From a virus: 56,263 nucleotides of DNA. The first letter of the stretch is position 1. Each line of letters begins with the position of its first letter. Positions 39,524 to 48,520 of this stretch are shown here, piece after piece. The stretch spans positions 1 to 56,263 of IMG/VR virus record IMGVR_UViG_3300032309_001984. One strand, given 5' to 3'. The notes below the pieces were generated by a model, which saw nothing but the letters and a program-made list of their open reading frames with translations, searched no databases and was not told the DNA's origin. The translations under genes were made by a program, and so were the position numbers.

Positions 39524-39618
39524 ACGGAATGTATGCACACACATGCGAGACATGTGGAGACACAGGTATCATTATTTTTAGTGACAACGAGACCCGCATA
39601 GACCCTTGCAAGTGTTAA
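39520..39618 (+). CDS. Zinc-knuckle microprotein
   Basis: 32 aa with CETCG and a terminal CKC, DnaJ-like pattern. Last gene before a terminator. Confidence 0.55.
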   Translation: MNGMYAHTCETCGDTGIIIFSDNETRIDPCKC

Positions 39619-39669
39619 GAGTTTGACTGGGTACTAGTCTCAAAAGAGATCCACGCACCAGTGCAAGAG

Positions 39670-39702
39670 ATAGTGTGTCTATTATGGGCGCACTATTTTT
39701 TT
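39670..39702 (+). terminator. Intrinsic terminator
   Basis: ATAGTGTG/CGCACTAT (8 bp with one G-T) and a seven-T tract. Confidence 0.85.
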
Positions 39703-39817
39703 GTGTGTATTTTCTGTATAGTATGTATCATACATCTGAACAAAATATTCAGATTTTAGGCTATTTGGGTTTTACAAAATTTTTCAGATTTTGACGGAAT
39801 AGTGTATAATAATCTCT

Positions 39818-39988
39818 ATGGGAATACTAGATAACTTAGAAAACGCCTGGGATGATGAATTCAACTTTGAGAGTTCAATATACAAACCAGAGATAGAAAG
39901 CCTTGCTGTAAAATTATTTTCAGAAATTTGTTGTAACGGGTGTTCTTGTAAAACATCCAGTGATCACAGCAAAGAAGCAGAAATTTAA
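39818..39988 (+). CDS. Small Cys-rich protein, leaderless
   Basis: 56 aa with a C-terminal CCNGCSCK cluster. TATAAT (39805-39810) ends 7 nt before the ATG. Confidence 0.55.
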   Translation: MGILDNLENAWDDEFNFESSIYKPEIESLAVKLFSEICCNGCSCKTSSDHSKEAEI

Positions 39989-39994
39989 ACTGAT

Positions 39995-40543
39995 ATGGCT
40001 GTAACAACGATTGATGGTTTTATATCTCCAGAAAATGTAAAAAAATTAGTTGATCACTTTAAAACCTATGAACCAGTAACATCTGATGTAGATCCAAATA
40101 ATGACTTTAACTGGGGATCAGGAACTATGGAGTTATCTTCTTTAAAAAAATATCCAGAAGAATATTTAATAGTAAAATCAATTTTAGATCGAATTGAAAA
40201 AATATTTTTAGATAACTATCCTATAGAAGGAACCTTTGGTTTTAAAAGAGTTTTTGTTCAAACTTTAAAAAAGGGTGCATCTACTACAAATCATCACGAC
40301 GATAATGACTTAAACTACGACGGTAAATTTAAAAATGAAAAACACTATAGCGCAATCCTAATGCTTAATGACAATTATGGCGGGGGAGAACTATATTTTG
40401 AAAATGAAGGTTTGGAACTAAAGACTCCTCCAGGATCATTAATATACTTTAGAGGAGATAGACAAACCTTGCATGGTGTTAGAGAAATCACTTCTGGAGA
40501 AAGAATCAATATGGTAATATTCTTCAGAGATTATGATAAATAA
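39995..40543 (+). CDS. 2-oxoglutarate/Fe(II) oxygenase
   Basis: 182 aa. H-H-D in TNHHDDND, LMLNDNYGGGELYFE, distal LHGV, Arg in GERIN. Six bases after the preceding small gene. Confidence 0.87.
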   Translation: MAVTTIDGFISPENVKKLVDHFKTYEPVTSDVDPNNDFNWGSGTMELSSLKKYPEEYLIVKSILDRIEKIFLDNYPIEGTFGFKRVFVQTLKKGASTTNHHDDNDLNYDGKFKNEKHYSAILMLNDNYGGGELYFENEGLELKTPPGSLIYFRGDRQTLHGVREITSGERINMVIFFRDYDK

Positions 40544-40544
40544 T

Positions 40545-40715
40545 TTACCAACGTTTAGGATGTTTTTCTGTTGGCAGTGGACGGTATATCTCGTAAACAT
40601 TTAAATAATGAACAATGGTTTGGTGATCGACCTTACACTCTTCAGCAATCTTTCTAGCAGATTTTCGCTGGGATATATATTGATCGATCAACCAATCCTT
40701 GTTTTTATAACTCAT
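40545..40715 (-). CDS. Small HTH protein
   Basis: 56 aa. DWLIDQYISQRKSARKIAEECKVDHQTIVHYL is a clear helix-turn-helix of the kind found with homing/HNH proteins and resolvases; the tail is basic. DNA binding likely; target unknown. Confidence 0.65.
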   Translation of the reverse strand: MSYKNKDWLIDQYISQRKSARKIAEECKVDHQTIVHYLNVYEIYRPLPTEKHPKRW

Positions 40716-40921
40716 TACTCAGTACGATTAAGTTCCCACATGCGAGTATCTGTCATACCAACACGAATTCTTTCGGCCTGTGCTTCAGTTTCGGCATTGA
40801 TAACTAGTTCTGCGTTAAAAGCATTACGTTCTTCATCTGTGAAAAAAAACGGTACTTGGGCGTTATCAAGATAAGTCTTTTCCATAACATCCAAAATTAC
40901 AGTGTATATATATTTAGGCAA
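40715..40921 (-). CDS. Hypothetical protein, TTG start likely
   Basis: About 68 aa. AAAGGAGAG lies 8 nt before a TTG at 40921, better than the in-frame GTG at 40930 or ATG at 40885. No known motif. Confidence 0.5.
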   Translation of the reverse strand: MPKYIYTVILDVMEKTYLDNAQVPFFFTDEERNAFNAELVINAETEAQAERIRVGMTDTRMWELNRTE

Positions 40922-41099
40922 TTGCTCCACTCTCCTTTAGTTTTTGATACATATTTGAAACAATAAAAACAAGACTCTGTTGCGACTCGGCAATTTGTTT
41001 TTCAGCCTCGGCATCAGTCATTCCAGATTGCTTGCACATATCACGATTATCAGAGTTAATGCTCTCTAGCATCAAATCAATAGTTTCTTCTTTGTTCAT
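40914..41099 (-). CDS. Small acidic helical protein
   Basis: 61 aa from the ATG that overlaps the upstream stop (ATGA). Not recognised. Confidence 0.5.
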   Translation of the reverse strand: MNKEETIDLMLESINSDNRDMCKQSGMTDAEAEKQIAESQQSLVFIVSNMYQKLKESGAIA

Positions 41100-41866
41100 A
41101 CCCATTCCTTTTCCTGGTCGTAAGTTACAGAGTACTCCCCTGTAAATATCTCTGCATAAGAGATGATATCTCTATTATACCGTATAAGGGTTTCTATACC
41201 AACTTTGTCGCATATGTACTTCTTACCCTTGGTAAGTGGTTTAAACTTCATCCCCTGGCCTTGTAGGGCGTTATTAAGGGTATCTATATAACGTGTCTTG
41301 CCATAACGTTTTGATGTAAATGATTGATCAACATAGTCAAACCTTGCTTGTGCATCATCTCTTTTTGCAATGTCCGAATTGTCCATTATGTACTTAACTG
41401 CAGGATGATCCATCCTATCAGACCAGTTTCGCATGTTGTTGCTGTATTTCTCCATGTTCTTGAGAGTTGAATCAGCAAAAGCCATGCGTATGAGGTCTGC
41501 AGGAGATGTTTCAACCTCTGTTGCGAAACTTATCAAAAAGGCGGTTGCGAAAGGAAACTTGTCGCTATATGTCGAAACGCCGAAGTGAACATTCGGATTA
41601 AACGACTCGACGGACATATTATCTTCTAAGAGGCGCATATGATTGCCGAGAGATACAAACTCTTGTCGATTCATATCACAATCGACGAACAAGCATTCCG
41701 ACGGATCTATATCATCGGCGAGACATAAAATATTTTTGTCGTAAGAACCTACTATTTGCGAACCGTTAAAACGCTCTAATAATTTTGCGGTCATAAAGCC
41801 ATCCATGTCAGGGGATATAATAAGATTTTTAGAATACTCCAGTGTGTTGAGTATGTCTGTTTTCAT
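41096..41866 (-). CDS. DHH-like phosphoesterase (tentative)
   Basis: 256 aa. SPDMDGFMTAKLL (D-x-D-G), LFVDCDMN and GNHM recall the first motifs of DHH/RecJ-type phosphoesterases, but a full DHH triad is not evident. TATATT (minus, 41873-41878) ends 6 nt before the ATG, so perhaps leaderless. Divergent from the holin-like gene. Confidence 0.45.
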   Translation of the reverse strand: MKTDILNTLEYSKNLIISPDMDGFMTAKLLERFNGSQIVGSYDKNILCLADDIDPSECLFVDCDMNRQEFVSLGNHMRLLEDNMSVESFNPNVHFGVSTYSDKFPFATAFLISFATEVETSPADLIRMAFADSTLKNMEKYSNNMRNWSDRMDHPAVKYIMDNSDIAKRDDAQARFDYVDQSFTSKRYGKTRYIDTLNNALQGQGMKFKPLTKGKKYICDKVGIETLIRYNRDIISYAEIFTGEYSVTYDQEKEWV

Positions 41867-41898
41867 TTTTTAAATATACCCCTTATAATAATCTAGTT

Positions 41899-42165
41899 AT
41901 GACAATCCAAGACTGGGCTTCTCTTATAGTAGCCGTACTTACAATTGTATCATCAATCGGTCTAAGCATCAAGTGGCTTGTCAAACATTATCTGAGCGAA
42001 CTTAAAACCAATGGTGGCTCAAGCGTCAAGGATCAAATTAATAGACTTGAAGATTCTGTAGAAGAACAAAGAATAGATTCAATAAGATCTAGAGATCGCC
42101 AGGAAAAGAAACTTGACGAAATGTATCAAATTCTAATTAAGCACATTGCTTCTAACGATAAATAA
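41899..42165 (+). CDS. Holin-like membrane protein
   Basis: 88 aa. One strong transmembrane helix (residues 5-27), then a charged coiled coil (RLEDSVEEQRIDSIRSRDRQEKKLDEMY). Size and layout match small phage holins of the DUF2746-like sort. TATAAT at 41884-41889, 9 nt before the ATG. Terminator AACTAT/ATAGTT plus T tract at 42200-42222. Confidence 0.55.
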   Translation: MTIQDWASLIVAVLTIVSSIGLSIKWLVKHYLSELKTNGGSSVKDQINRLEDSVEEQRIDSIRSRDRQEKKLDEMYQILIKHIASNDK

Positions 42166-42199
42166 TTTGCTATATACTATATATAAAGATAGTTTTTAA

Positions 42200-42222
42200 A
42201 ACTATAAAGATAGTTCTTTTTT
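42200..42222 (+). terminator. Terminator after holin-like gene
   Basis: AACTAT-AAAG-ATAGTT stem loop, then C and six T. Confidence 0.7.
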
Positions 42223-42347
42223 CTTATATATATTTAGTATACACCATCGCATACATGGTCAAAATAGACTTATGGTAACAAATCGGACATTCTCTATTAT
42301 AACAATTTGATAACTTTAAATGTTATGTCCATATTGTCCTATTATGG

Positions 42348-42407
42348 TATAATTTTATTACTGGCTAATACCTTGGTTTGTCCTATACCCACCAATCAAG
42401 GTATTAG
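42348..42407 (+). promoter_or_regulatory. Short promoter-hairpin unit before the fibre block
   Basis: TGG-TATAAT (hexamer 42348-42353) followed by an 11-bp perfect inverted repeat CTAATACCTTG/CAAGGTATTAG (42365-42375, 42397-42407) and TCTTTATTT. The unit would yield a transcript of about 60 nt. The rest of 42223-42347 is AT-rich with no gene seen. Confidence 0.5.
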
Positions 42408-42432
42408 TCTTTATTTATGGTATAATCTGAGT

Positions 42433-42828
42433 ATGCCTATTCACTCTTCTCTTGCATTTGGTGCTGACCCAGTCAGTATGCAATGGAGCGTTGTTAGAGG
42501 AGATACTGGAACTCTAAGAGTTGAGTTTTTAGAAGATAATGAAGTAGATTATTACGATACTACCAACTGGTCCTTTAGGGCAACTGCTTATGATCAATCT
42601 GGTAACGTTTTGGATGCCCTCGAATGTGAGCCTGGCGTAGGATTTGTTGATATTACAGCCTACCCATCGGTTACAAAAAATTGGGGATTAAAATACTCAT
42701 CAGTTGTGGCTCAACTACCATTTGATCTACAGGTAACAATTCCAGAACTAATCGAAGACACTGTTTGGACTCCAGTAATTGGAACCATACAAGTATTAGG
42801 CGATATTACACCAGGGGGTACACTATAA
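42433..42828 (+). CDS. Virion structural protein (baseplate/fibre adaptor-like), leaderless
   Basis: 131 aa from MPIHSSLAFGADP. MQWSVVRGDTGTLRVEF is shared with the 52794 product (IRWTVVRGDSAAFRVYV) and is a common start of BppU-type upper baseplate/fibre adaptor domains. TGG-TATAAT (42421-42426) ends 6 nt before the ATG, deciding the start. Confidence 0.65.
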   Translation: MPIHSSLAFGADPVSMQWSVVRGDTGTLRVEFLEDNEVDYYDTTNWSFRATAYDQSGNVLDALECEPGVGFVDITAYPSVTKNWGLKYSSVVAQLPFDLQVTIPELIEDTVWTPVIGTIQVLGDITPGGTL

Positions 42829-44414
42829 TGGCAGTTATTAAGATTGTTCCAATGCCAGGCGCAGTTGGAGACAAGGGAGACGATGGAGCACCAGGTGCTA
42901 GAGGTCCTCAAGGCGAAAGAGGTTTGCAAGGAGTACCAGGTGTAAATGCAGTATGGTCATATCAGGGTGCATACAACCCTGCTGCTGCTTATGCAGTTGG
43001 AGATTTAGTAACATACCAAGGACAACTTTATTATACAAAGTCAGTTACAACTGCTGGAACACTTCCAACCGTTACTGCAAAATTTGATTTAATTGCATCA
43101 AAGGGTGCAGATGGACAAGCAGGTGCTAACGGTGCAAATGGTATAAACGGAACTAACGGAACTAATGGTGCAGACTTTGGAATTTACTATTTAGGAAACT
43201 ATAATCCAAACAGTGGATATGTTCCAAACATTGCAGTAGTAAGAGGTTCAGACGGACAACTCTATCTTGCTAAAGCAAGTGGACAACTTGGAGATCCAGT
43301 TGGAAACACTGCACAATGGGAGGTTTGGATTCCTAAAGGTGCAGATGGTACAAACGGGACAAATGGGACAAATGGTACAAATGGTGCAGATGCACTTTGG
43401 AATTACACAGGAGAATACAATGGCGGAGCATCATATGCCGTTGGAGATATAGCAACATATGACGGACAACTTTGGTATCGCTACAACGCTAATGGTGGAA
43501 ATGTTGGAGACACTCCTTCCCCAGGACTTTGGAATTTATTAGCAGCAAAGGGTGCAGATGGTTCTGGTGGAACAGCAAACACTGGAGATATAACTTTTGA
43601 TGGTGTAAAAATTATTGGTGCAGGAACAGCATCTGGTGATGGATCTAATAGAGGAACAATAGACTTAGTTCCAGATGCAGATTTGCTTACAAATCAATAT
43701 CATGAAGATCAGTATTTGATTATTGATCCAACAGCACCAAACCATATTCATATTCGTGGAGGAGGAACACAAGATGAATCTACAGCAGATCTATTTGTTG
43801 GAGGAGAAAGAAATCATGTTCGTGTTTCTGATGGCGGAAGAAGTGTAAGCATTAGTTCAAAGCCAGCAACTGTTATTAATACTTATACAAACGACAACCC
43901 AATAAGCAATACCTACTTTATAACAAGTAATTCAGCAAACGTTTATGTAGGGGATACATTGTTTTATCCAGGCGGAGACATAGTAACTATTGATTCAATT
44001 ACGCAAGACTCACCAAGTGCTGGTTTAATAACTATTACAGCAAACCTAAATGGAGCCCCAGCATCATTTGTTGCAGGACAGGCTCATGTATTTAGTCATG
44101 AAGAATCTTGGAATAATTACTGGCAGTTTGGAGCAGATGGTGTTCTGGCTGGTCCAGCAATGGGTGGTCTTCGTGTGCATGGAATTGAAGGCTATTCAGA
44201 ATCAGGGAATCCATTGTGGGTTTATTCAGGCGACAGCGTTGTTATTAATGGTGGTTCAGATGGAGAATTTCTAAATGATCCTACAGTTCCAGCAAACCAA
44301 ATTGCAACACTTGGAGATTTACCAACGGGAGCAACAGGAACATTCCAAACATCAGACTCTAAAATTGTTACAGTTACTAATGGAATCATTACATCCATTG
44401 AGTCACTTACTTAA
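42828..44414 (+). CDS. Collagen-like tail fibre with carbohydrate-binding-like modules
   Basis: 528 aa from MAVIKIVPMPG (TAATG overlap). Gly-X-Y repeats (about 11-38), then three related aromatic modules (WSYQGAYNPAAAYAVGDLV..., IYYLGNYNPNSGYV..., WNYTGEYNGGASYAVGDIA...) resembling CBM5/12 chitin-type domains, separated by GTNGTNG/GADG stretches, then a beta-rich C-terminal part. Likely host glycan recognition fibre. Confidence 0.82.
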   Translation: MAVIKIVPMPGAVGDKGDDGAPGARGPQGERGLQGVPGVNAVWSYQGAYNPAAAYAVGDLVTYQGQLYYTKSVTTAGTLPTVTAKFDLIASKGADGQAGANGANGINGTNGTNGADFGIYYLGNYNPNSGYVPNIAVVRGSDGQLYLAKASGQLGDPVGNTAQWEVWIPKGADGTNGTNGTNGTNGADALWNYTGEYNGGASYAVGDIATYDGQLWYRYNANGGNVGDTPSPGLWNLLAAKGADGSGGTANTGDITFDGVKIIGAGTASGDGSNRGTIDLVPDADLLTNQYHEDQYLIIDPTAPNHIHIRGGGTQDESTADLFVGGERNHVRVSDGGRSVSISSKPATVINTYTNDNPISNTYFITSNSANVYVGDTLFYPGGDIVTIDSITQDSPSAGLITITANLNGAPASFVAGQAHVFSHEESWNNYWQFGADGVLAGPAMGGLRVHGIEGYSESGNPLWVYSGDSVVINGGSDGEFLNDPTVPANQIATLGDLPTGATGTFQTSDSKIVTVTNGIITSIESLT

Positions 44415-44434
44415 TATCGTGAGATAATAACTCC

Positions 44435-45166
44435 ATGACTGTTTCTAAATCTATGGACTTTCCAGGTGCAAAAAAGTCTTCCTATGCTGCACAAGTAGAA
44501 CAAAGTCAAGCATCTCCTACTGTAGATAATGCTCTTTCTTTTCTTCCAGTCCCTGGCCCAGTAGGACCACAGGGACCAGCAGGAAGAGACGGCAGAGATG
44601 GAAATCAAGGACCTGAAGGGCCAGAAGGAAAACAAGGACCAAAAGGTGATCAAGGTACAGCAGGTAAAGATGGATTAAGTTCTTTATCATCTTCAGGTCA
44701 ACAAGCAGGATGGGCCTCATACACAAACACCATTGACAAACCAACAAAACTTGGTATATCTCAAGGAGACGATGGTTGGGTAACTATACTATTAGATACA
44801 AAAGACAAGTCCCAAAATGAAAAGTACCTTCCTAAAGACTGTACCAGTCTTTGGAATAGCCACCAGAGAGCACTAAACTTTCACGGTATAAAAGAAGGCT
44901 CCCAAGTATCAGTAACATACAACTTTGAACTAACCACATATACCTCAAATACAGAGGTTTGGCTAAGAACTTATTTTGCAAGCAATGATCAAGAATTTGT
45001 TCAGTTGGTAGGATCTTTTAAGTACCAGGGAACATATAATCTTTCTACTACACAGCAAATCTTTATAGAAAATACTGCGATGTGGGGTAATGGAGCAGTT
45101 CCACAGATTAGAACAGACTTTGATGCATCAGTAATCTTCAATTCTGTATATGTCAGCGTGGTATAA
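44435..45166 (+). CDS. Collagen-like structural protein, leaderless
   Basis: 243 aa. Gly-X-Y stretch about 40-78 (GPVGPQGPAGRDGRDG), then a globular beta domain. TGA-GATAAT (44423-44428) ends 6 nt before the ATG. Confidence 0.75.
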   Translation: MTVSKSMDFPGAKKSSYAAQVEQSQASPTVDNALSFLPVPGPVGPQGPAGRDGRDGNQGPEGPEGKQGPKGDQGTAGKDGLSSLSSSGQQAGWASYTNTIDKPTKLGISQGDDGWVTILLDTKDKSQNEKYLPKDCTSLWNSHQRALNFHGIKEGSQVSVTYNFELTTYTSNTEVWLRTYFASNDQEFVQLVGSFKYQGTYNLSTTQQIFIENTAMWGNGAVPQIRTDFDASVIFNSVYVSVV

Positions 45167-45173
45167 TAAAACC

Positions 45174-45626
45174 ATGGCATTTCCATCAATATATGACTTT
45201 AACTACTACAAGGGTGATACCTTTGAGTTTCGTATATACCCGAAAAAGAACGATGGAACGGTTTTTGATTTAAGTGCATTTTATGTGCCAACAAACTATG
45301 CCAATACGCCAGATGATGTAACAGATTCATCTGCACCATATGACAGTGCACAGTTTACTATCGCAACTGTTCGTGGATCTGCAGGAGTTCCTATAAAATG
45401 TTTTGCTAGAGTCTCAGATGACAATACCTTTGTTCAATGTGCAATTAGACCAGCAGAAGGAAATCAACTTGTTGCTGGTACGGAGTATGTTTATGACGTT
45501 GAGGTTAAAAAGCCAGCAGGAGCATCAGGAAGCGGACAGTATGAAGTCGTACAAACCCTTTTGACAGGTAAAATAACAATTACAGATCAGGTTACAGGCG
45601 CAACGTCTGCAACATCAGGTGCTTAA
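45174..45626 (+). CDS. Structural protein (adaptor-like), leaderless
   Basis: 150 aa from MAFPSIYDFNYYKGDTFEFRIY. Same adaptor style as the 42433 product. TGG-TATAAT (45162-45167) ends 6 nt before this ATG, which rejects a start at 45150. Confidence 0.65.
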   Translation: MAFPSIYDFNYYKGDTFEFRIYPKKNDGTVFDLSAFYVPTNYANTPDDVTDSSAPYDSAQFTIATVRGSAGVPIKCFARVSDDNTFVQCAIRPAEGNQLVAGTEYVYDVEVKKPAGASGSGQYEVVQTLLTGKITITDQVTGATSATSGA

Positions 45627-46219
45627 TGGCAGATATACTTTTATCTAATGATGACCTTACAGTTTTTGGTGGACCAGAAAGTATAAGTCTTGATTTAGAC
45701 ATAGGACCACAAGGAGATCGTGGAAGTATTATTATTGGAGTTCTTGGAGATCCAAGAGATTCTAATGTAGCATCAACAATTGTTCAAGATGTCCAGGCAT
45801 TAGATATTGCAATAGACTATCAATCAGCATCTCCTTATTTTAAAACTATGTTTCAGTTAGTATCTACTGGTGGGTCACTTCAATGGACACCTTTGGTAAG
45901 TTTGAAAGCAAATTCTTATTCTGCTATAAAACAGATAACTGCTTCAGGAGGTAAACTTGTAATACCTCCAATCAATGTAACAGAAATATACGATTTATCA
46001 GAAAATGAAGTTACATCAGCAAATTTTAAGGTTAACTATTCAATATCTGCTCCAGACACAGCAGGACCACTAGCAACAACTCTTGTGGTTAAAGATTTAA
46101 TAACTAGTCAAGGATTTTTAGCATTACCACTTGAAATAAAGGGTGTAGAATATGATGGAACAACCTGGGGACCTATTTCTGGCCCTAAAGTAGTCCACCT
46201 ATTTATTACGGTGGTATAA
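45626..46219 (+). CDS. Virion structural protein
   Basis: 197 aa; one short GPQGDRG collagen-like piece at about 28-34, then beta-rich. TAATG overlap with the previous gene. Confidence 0.6.
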   Translation: MADILLSNDDLTVFGGPESISLDLDIGPQGDRGSIIIGVLGDPRDSNVASTIVQDVQALDIAIDYQSASPYFKTMFQLVSTGGSLQWTPLVSLKANSYSAIKQITASGGKLVIPPINVTEIYDLSENEVTSANFKVNYSISAPDTAGPLATTLVVKDLITSQGFLALPLEIKGVEYDGTTWGPISGPKVVHLFITVV

Positions 46220-46238
46220 TGAAAAAGGGTGATTTATA

Positions 46239-47930
46239 GTGGCAGAAGAGAATATTGACAATACCGTTAGTGGTAGTGGGCTCTTTAATACCAAAATTCC
46301 AGGTCTCGGAGACGCAGCCGACATTCAGGCAGCGCTCAGACTTTATCATTATGGATCATATACTTATGATGGTGCAAATACTAATACAGCAAGTCTTGTA
46401 AACCCATCAATTGCAAAGCACCTTCAAAACCTTGTAGATGCCGATGCTGCAGAAGTAATAAACAGAAATGCAGCAATTGCAGTAGAAACAACAAACAGAA
46501 ATGCAGCAATTACAGCCCACAATGCAACAACATTAAATGTTCATGGTATAGCAAATACAGCACTTCTTACAACAAAAAGTTATGTAGATACAGCAGATTC
46601 AACTTTACAAACACAAATAAATACTCTTTCTTCAACCATTGGACTTCAAACAACACTAATATCTAAAAATTCTAGTTTTACGCTAGAGGCTACAGATGCT
46701 GGTAAAACTATATTGCTTGATACGTCTTCTTCTATGAATTTAACTATCCCAACAAATTTATCGGTGTCAATTCCTGTTGGGTATCAATATTTTGTCATAG
46801 AGGCAGGATCTGGAAGAACAACATTTACACCAGCAGCAGGAGTAACGCTAAATAGTAAAAATTCACAAATGTATATTGACACACAGTATGGTAAAGCAAC
46901 ACTTTTGAAAGTTGCAACAAATTCTTGGATTATCTATGGAGATATTTATGAAAATGTCTCTACACCAACACCAGTTTTCCCAACACCTACACCTGTAGCA
47001 CCAGTGGCACCTACACCTGTACACGTAGATCCAGCACCTACACCAGTTGCCCCTACACCAGTCGCACCTACACCCGTAGCACCAGTCGCACCTACACCAG
47101 TTGCCCCTACACCCGTAGCACCAGTCGCACCTACACCAGTAGCACCAGTCGCACCTACACCAGTAGCACCAGTCGCACCTACACCAGTCGCACCAGTCGC
47201 ACCTACACCCGTAGCACCAGTCGCACCAGTCGCACCAGTTGCACCCGTTGCTCCAACATCAACACCTTACTTCCCACCTCCATACTTCTCATCACTATGG
47301 GGCGGAGGACCTACAGCACCCGTAGCACCTGTTGCTCCTACACCAACCCCACCACCTTACTTCCCACCACCTTATTTCTCTGCTAACTGGGGTGGAGGAC
47401 CTACACCTGTTGCTCCCGTAGCACCTACACCTACACCCGTAGCACCAGTCGCACCTACACCTACACCAGTTGCACCTGTAGCACCCGTTGCGCCAGTCGC
47501 ACCTGTTGCTCCTGTTGCTCCAACATCAACACCTTACTTCCCACCACCTTATTTCTCTGCTAACTGGGGCGGAGGACCTACACCTACACCTGTTGCTCCC
47601 GTAGCACCTACACCTACGCCCGTTGCTCCCGTAGCACCTACACCTACACCCGTAGCACCAGTCGCACCTACACCTACACCTGTTGCACCTGTTGCACCAA
47701 CAGCACCAAATCCATTTTTCCCACCATTCTTCCCACCAGCATTCCCGTTCTTCCCACCGTTCTTCCCACCATCATTCCCGTTCTTCCCACCAACATTTGG
47801 AGGACCAGCCCCTGTTGCTCCAACAGCACCACCATTCTTCCCACCTTACTTCCCACCACCATATTTCTCTGCTAACTGGGGTGGAAGAGTGAATCCAGAT
47901 ATTATTGATCAAACAAAAAATAAGGCATAA
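46239..47930 (+). CDS. Proline-rich fibre with PYFPPPYF repeats, GTG start
   Basis: 563 aa from a GTG with AAAGGGTGAT upstream. N-terminal 250 residues: helical region with NRNAAI(A/T) repeats and a beta domain. Then about 300 residues of PTPVAPVAP repeats interrupted by four aromatic blocks ((P)[14 protein letters not shown]) and an [10 protein letters not shown] block. The aromatic block also ends the CHAP lysin. The repeats are low complexity at DNA level (47,000-47,700), prone to copy-number change. Confidence 0.8.
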   Translation: MAEENIDNTVSGSGLFNTKIPGLGDAADIQAALRLYHYGSYTYDGANTNTASLVNPSIAKHLQNLVDADAAEVINRNAAIAVETTNRNAAITAHNATTLNVHGIANTALLTTKSYVDTADSTLQTQINTLSSTIGLQTTLISKNSSFTLEATDAGKTILLDTSSSMNLTIPTNLSVSIPVGYQYFVIEAGSGRTTFTPAAGVTLNSKNSQMYIDTQYGKATLLKVATNSWIIYGDIYENVSTPTPVFPTPTPVAPVAPTPVHVDPAPTPVAPTPVAPTPVAPVAPTPVAPTPVAPVAPTPVAPVAPTPVAPVAPTPVAPVAPTPVAPVAPVAPVAPVAPTSTPYFPPPYFSSLWGGGPTAPVAPVAPTPTPPPYFPPPYFSANWGGGPTPVAPVAPTPTPVAPVAPTPTPVAPVAPVAPVAPVAPVAPTSTPYFPPPYFSANWGGGPTPTPVAPVAPTPTPVAPVAPTPTPVAPVAPTPTPVAPVAPTAPNPFFPPFFPPAFPFFPPFFPPSFPFFPPTFGGPAPVAPTAPPFFPPYFPPPYFSANWGGRVNPDIIDQTKNKA

Positions 47931-47931
47931 A

Positions 47932-48519
47932 ATGAAAAAAGCATACATGCTAAATAATGTATTAGAAATTCATGAATTAAAAAATTTACAAAACTATGCA
48001 TTGCACATGTGGGCAAATGATAAGAGCACGTATAGTGAAGCATTTGGAAGGCACCAATGGACAGTGTGGGGTGAAAATATTCCAGAACACATGAAGCCTT
48101 TACAAAGATTTCATGATATGCTTTTGCCACTTGCAAAAAAAGAATTTGAATCTGAAACTTTAAAACCATCTTGGTGTCTTTTAAGTATTTATGAAGGAGA
48201 AAAAGCAAATTTGTGGAAGCATGTAGATGATAATGCTTGTACATATCATATAAATCTTACAGTTTTTCATAAAACTGCCTGGGATTTTTATGTAGAAGGA
48301 GAAAAGTTTAGTCCACAAGAAAATGATGCAGTTATATCTTATGGAAATGATCAAGAGCATTGGAGAGAAGATTTTACAGATCCAGAGCATAACCTAGTTG
48401 TTAATGCATTTTTCTTTTATTGTGAACCAGATCATTGGTATTTTACAGAAGGCCCAAACTATTTATTTAATACAATTAGAAAAAAAGAAGATCCAAATAA
48501 AGACATTATGAGCATGTAA
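47932..48519 (+). CDS. Possible 2OG/Fe(II)-type oxygenase
   Basis: 195 aa. WKHVDDNACTYHINL offers HxD and NDQEHWRED a distal His, but the usual GGE strand signature is missing. It sits directly after the fibre gene and at the head of the glycan cassette. Tentative. Confidence 0.5.
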   Translation: MKKAYMLNNVLEIHELKNLQNYALHMWANDKSTYSEAFGRHQWTVWGENIPEHMKPLQRFHDMLLPLAKKEFESETLKPSWCLLSIYEGEKANLWKHVDDNACTYHINLTVFHKTAWDFYVEGEKFSPQENDAVISYGNDQEHWREDFTDPEHNLVVNAFFFYCEPDHWYFTEGPNYLFNTIRKKEDPNKDIMSM

Positions 48520-48520
48520 A

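Noticed and set aside
46970-47700. Tandem DNA repeats that could be taken for a CRISPR-like array
   Set aside because: They encode in-frame Pro/Thr/Val/Ala repeats of the fibre protein; there are no unique spacers of constant length.
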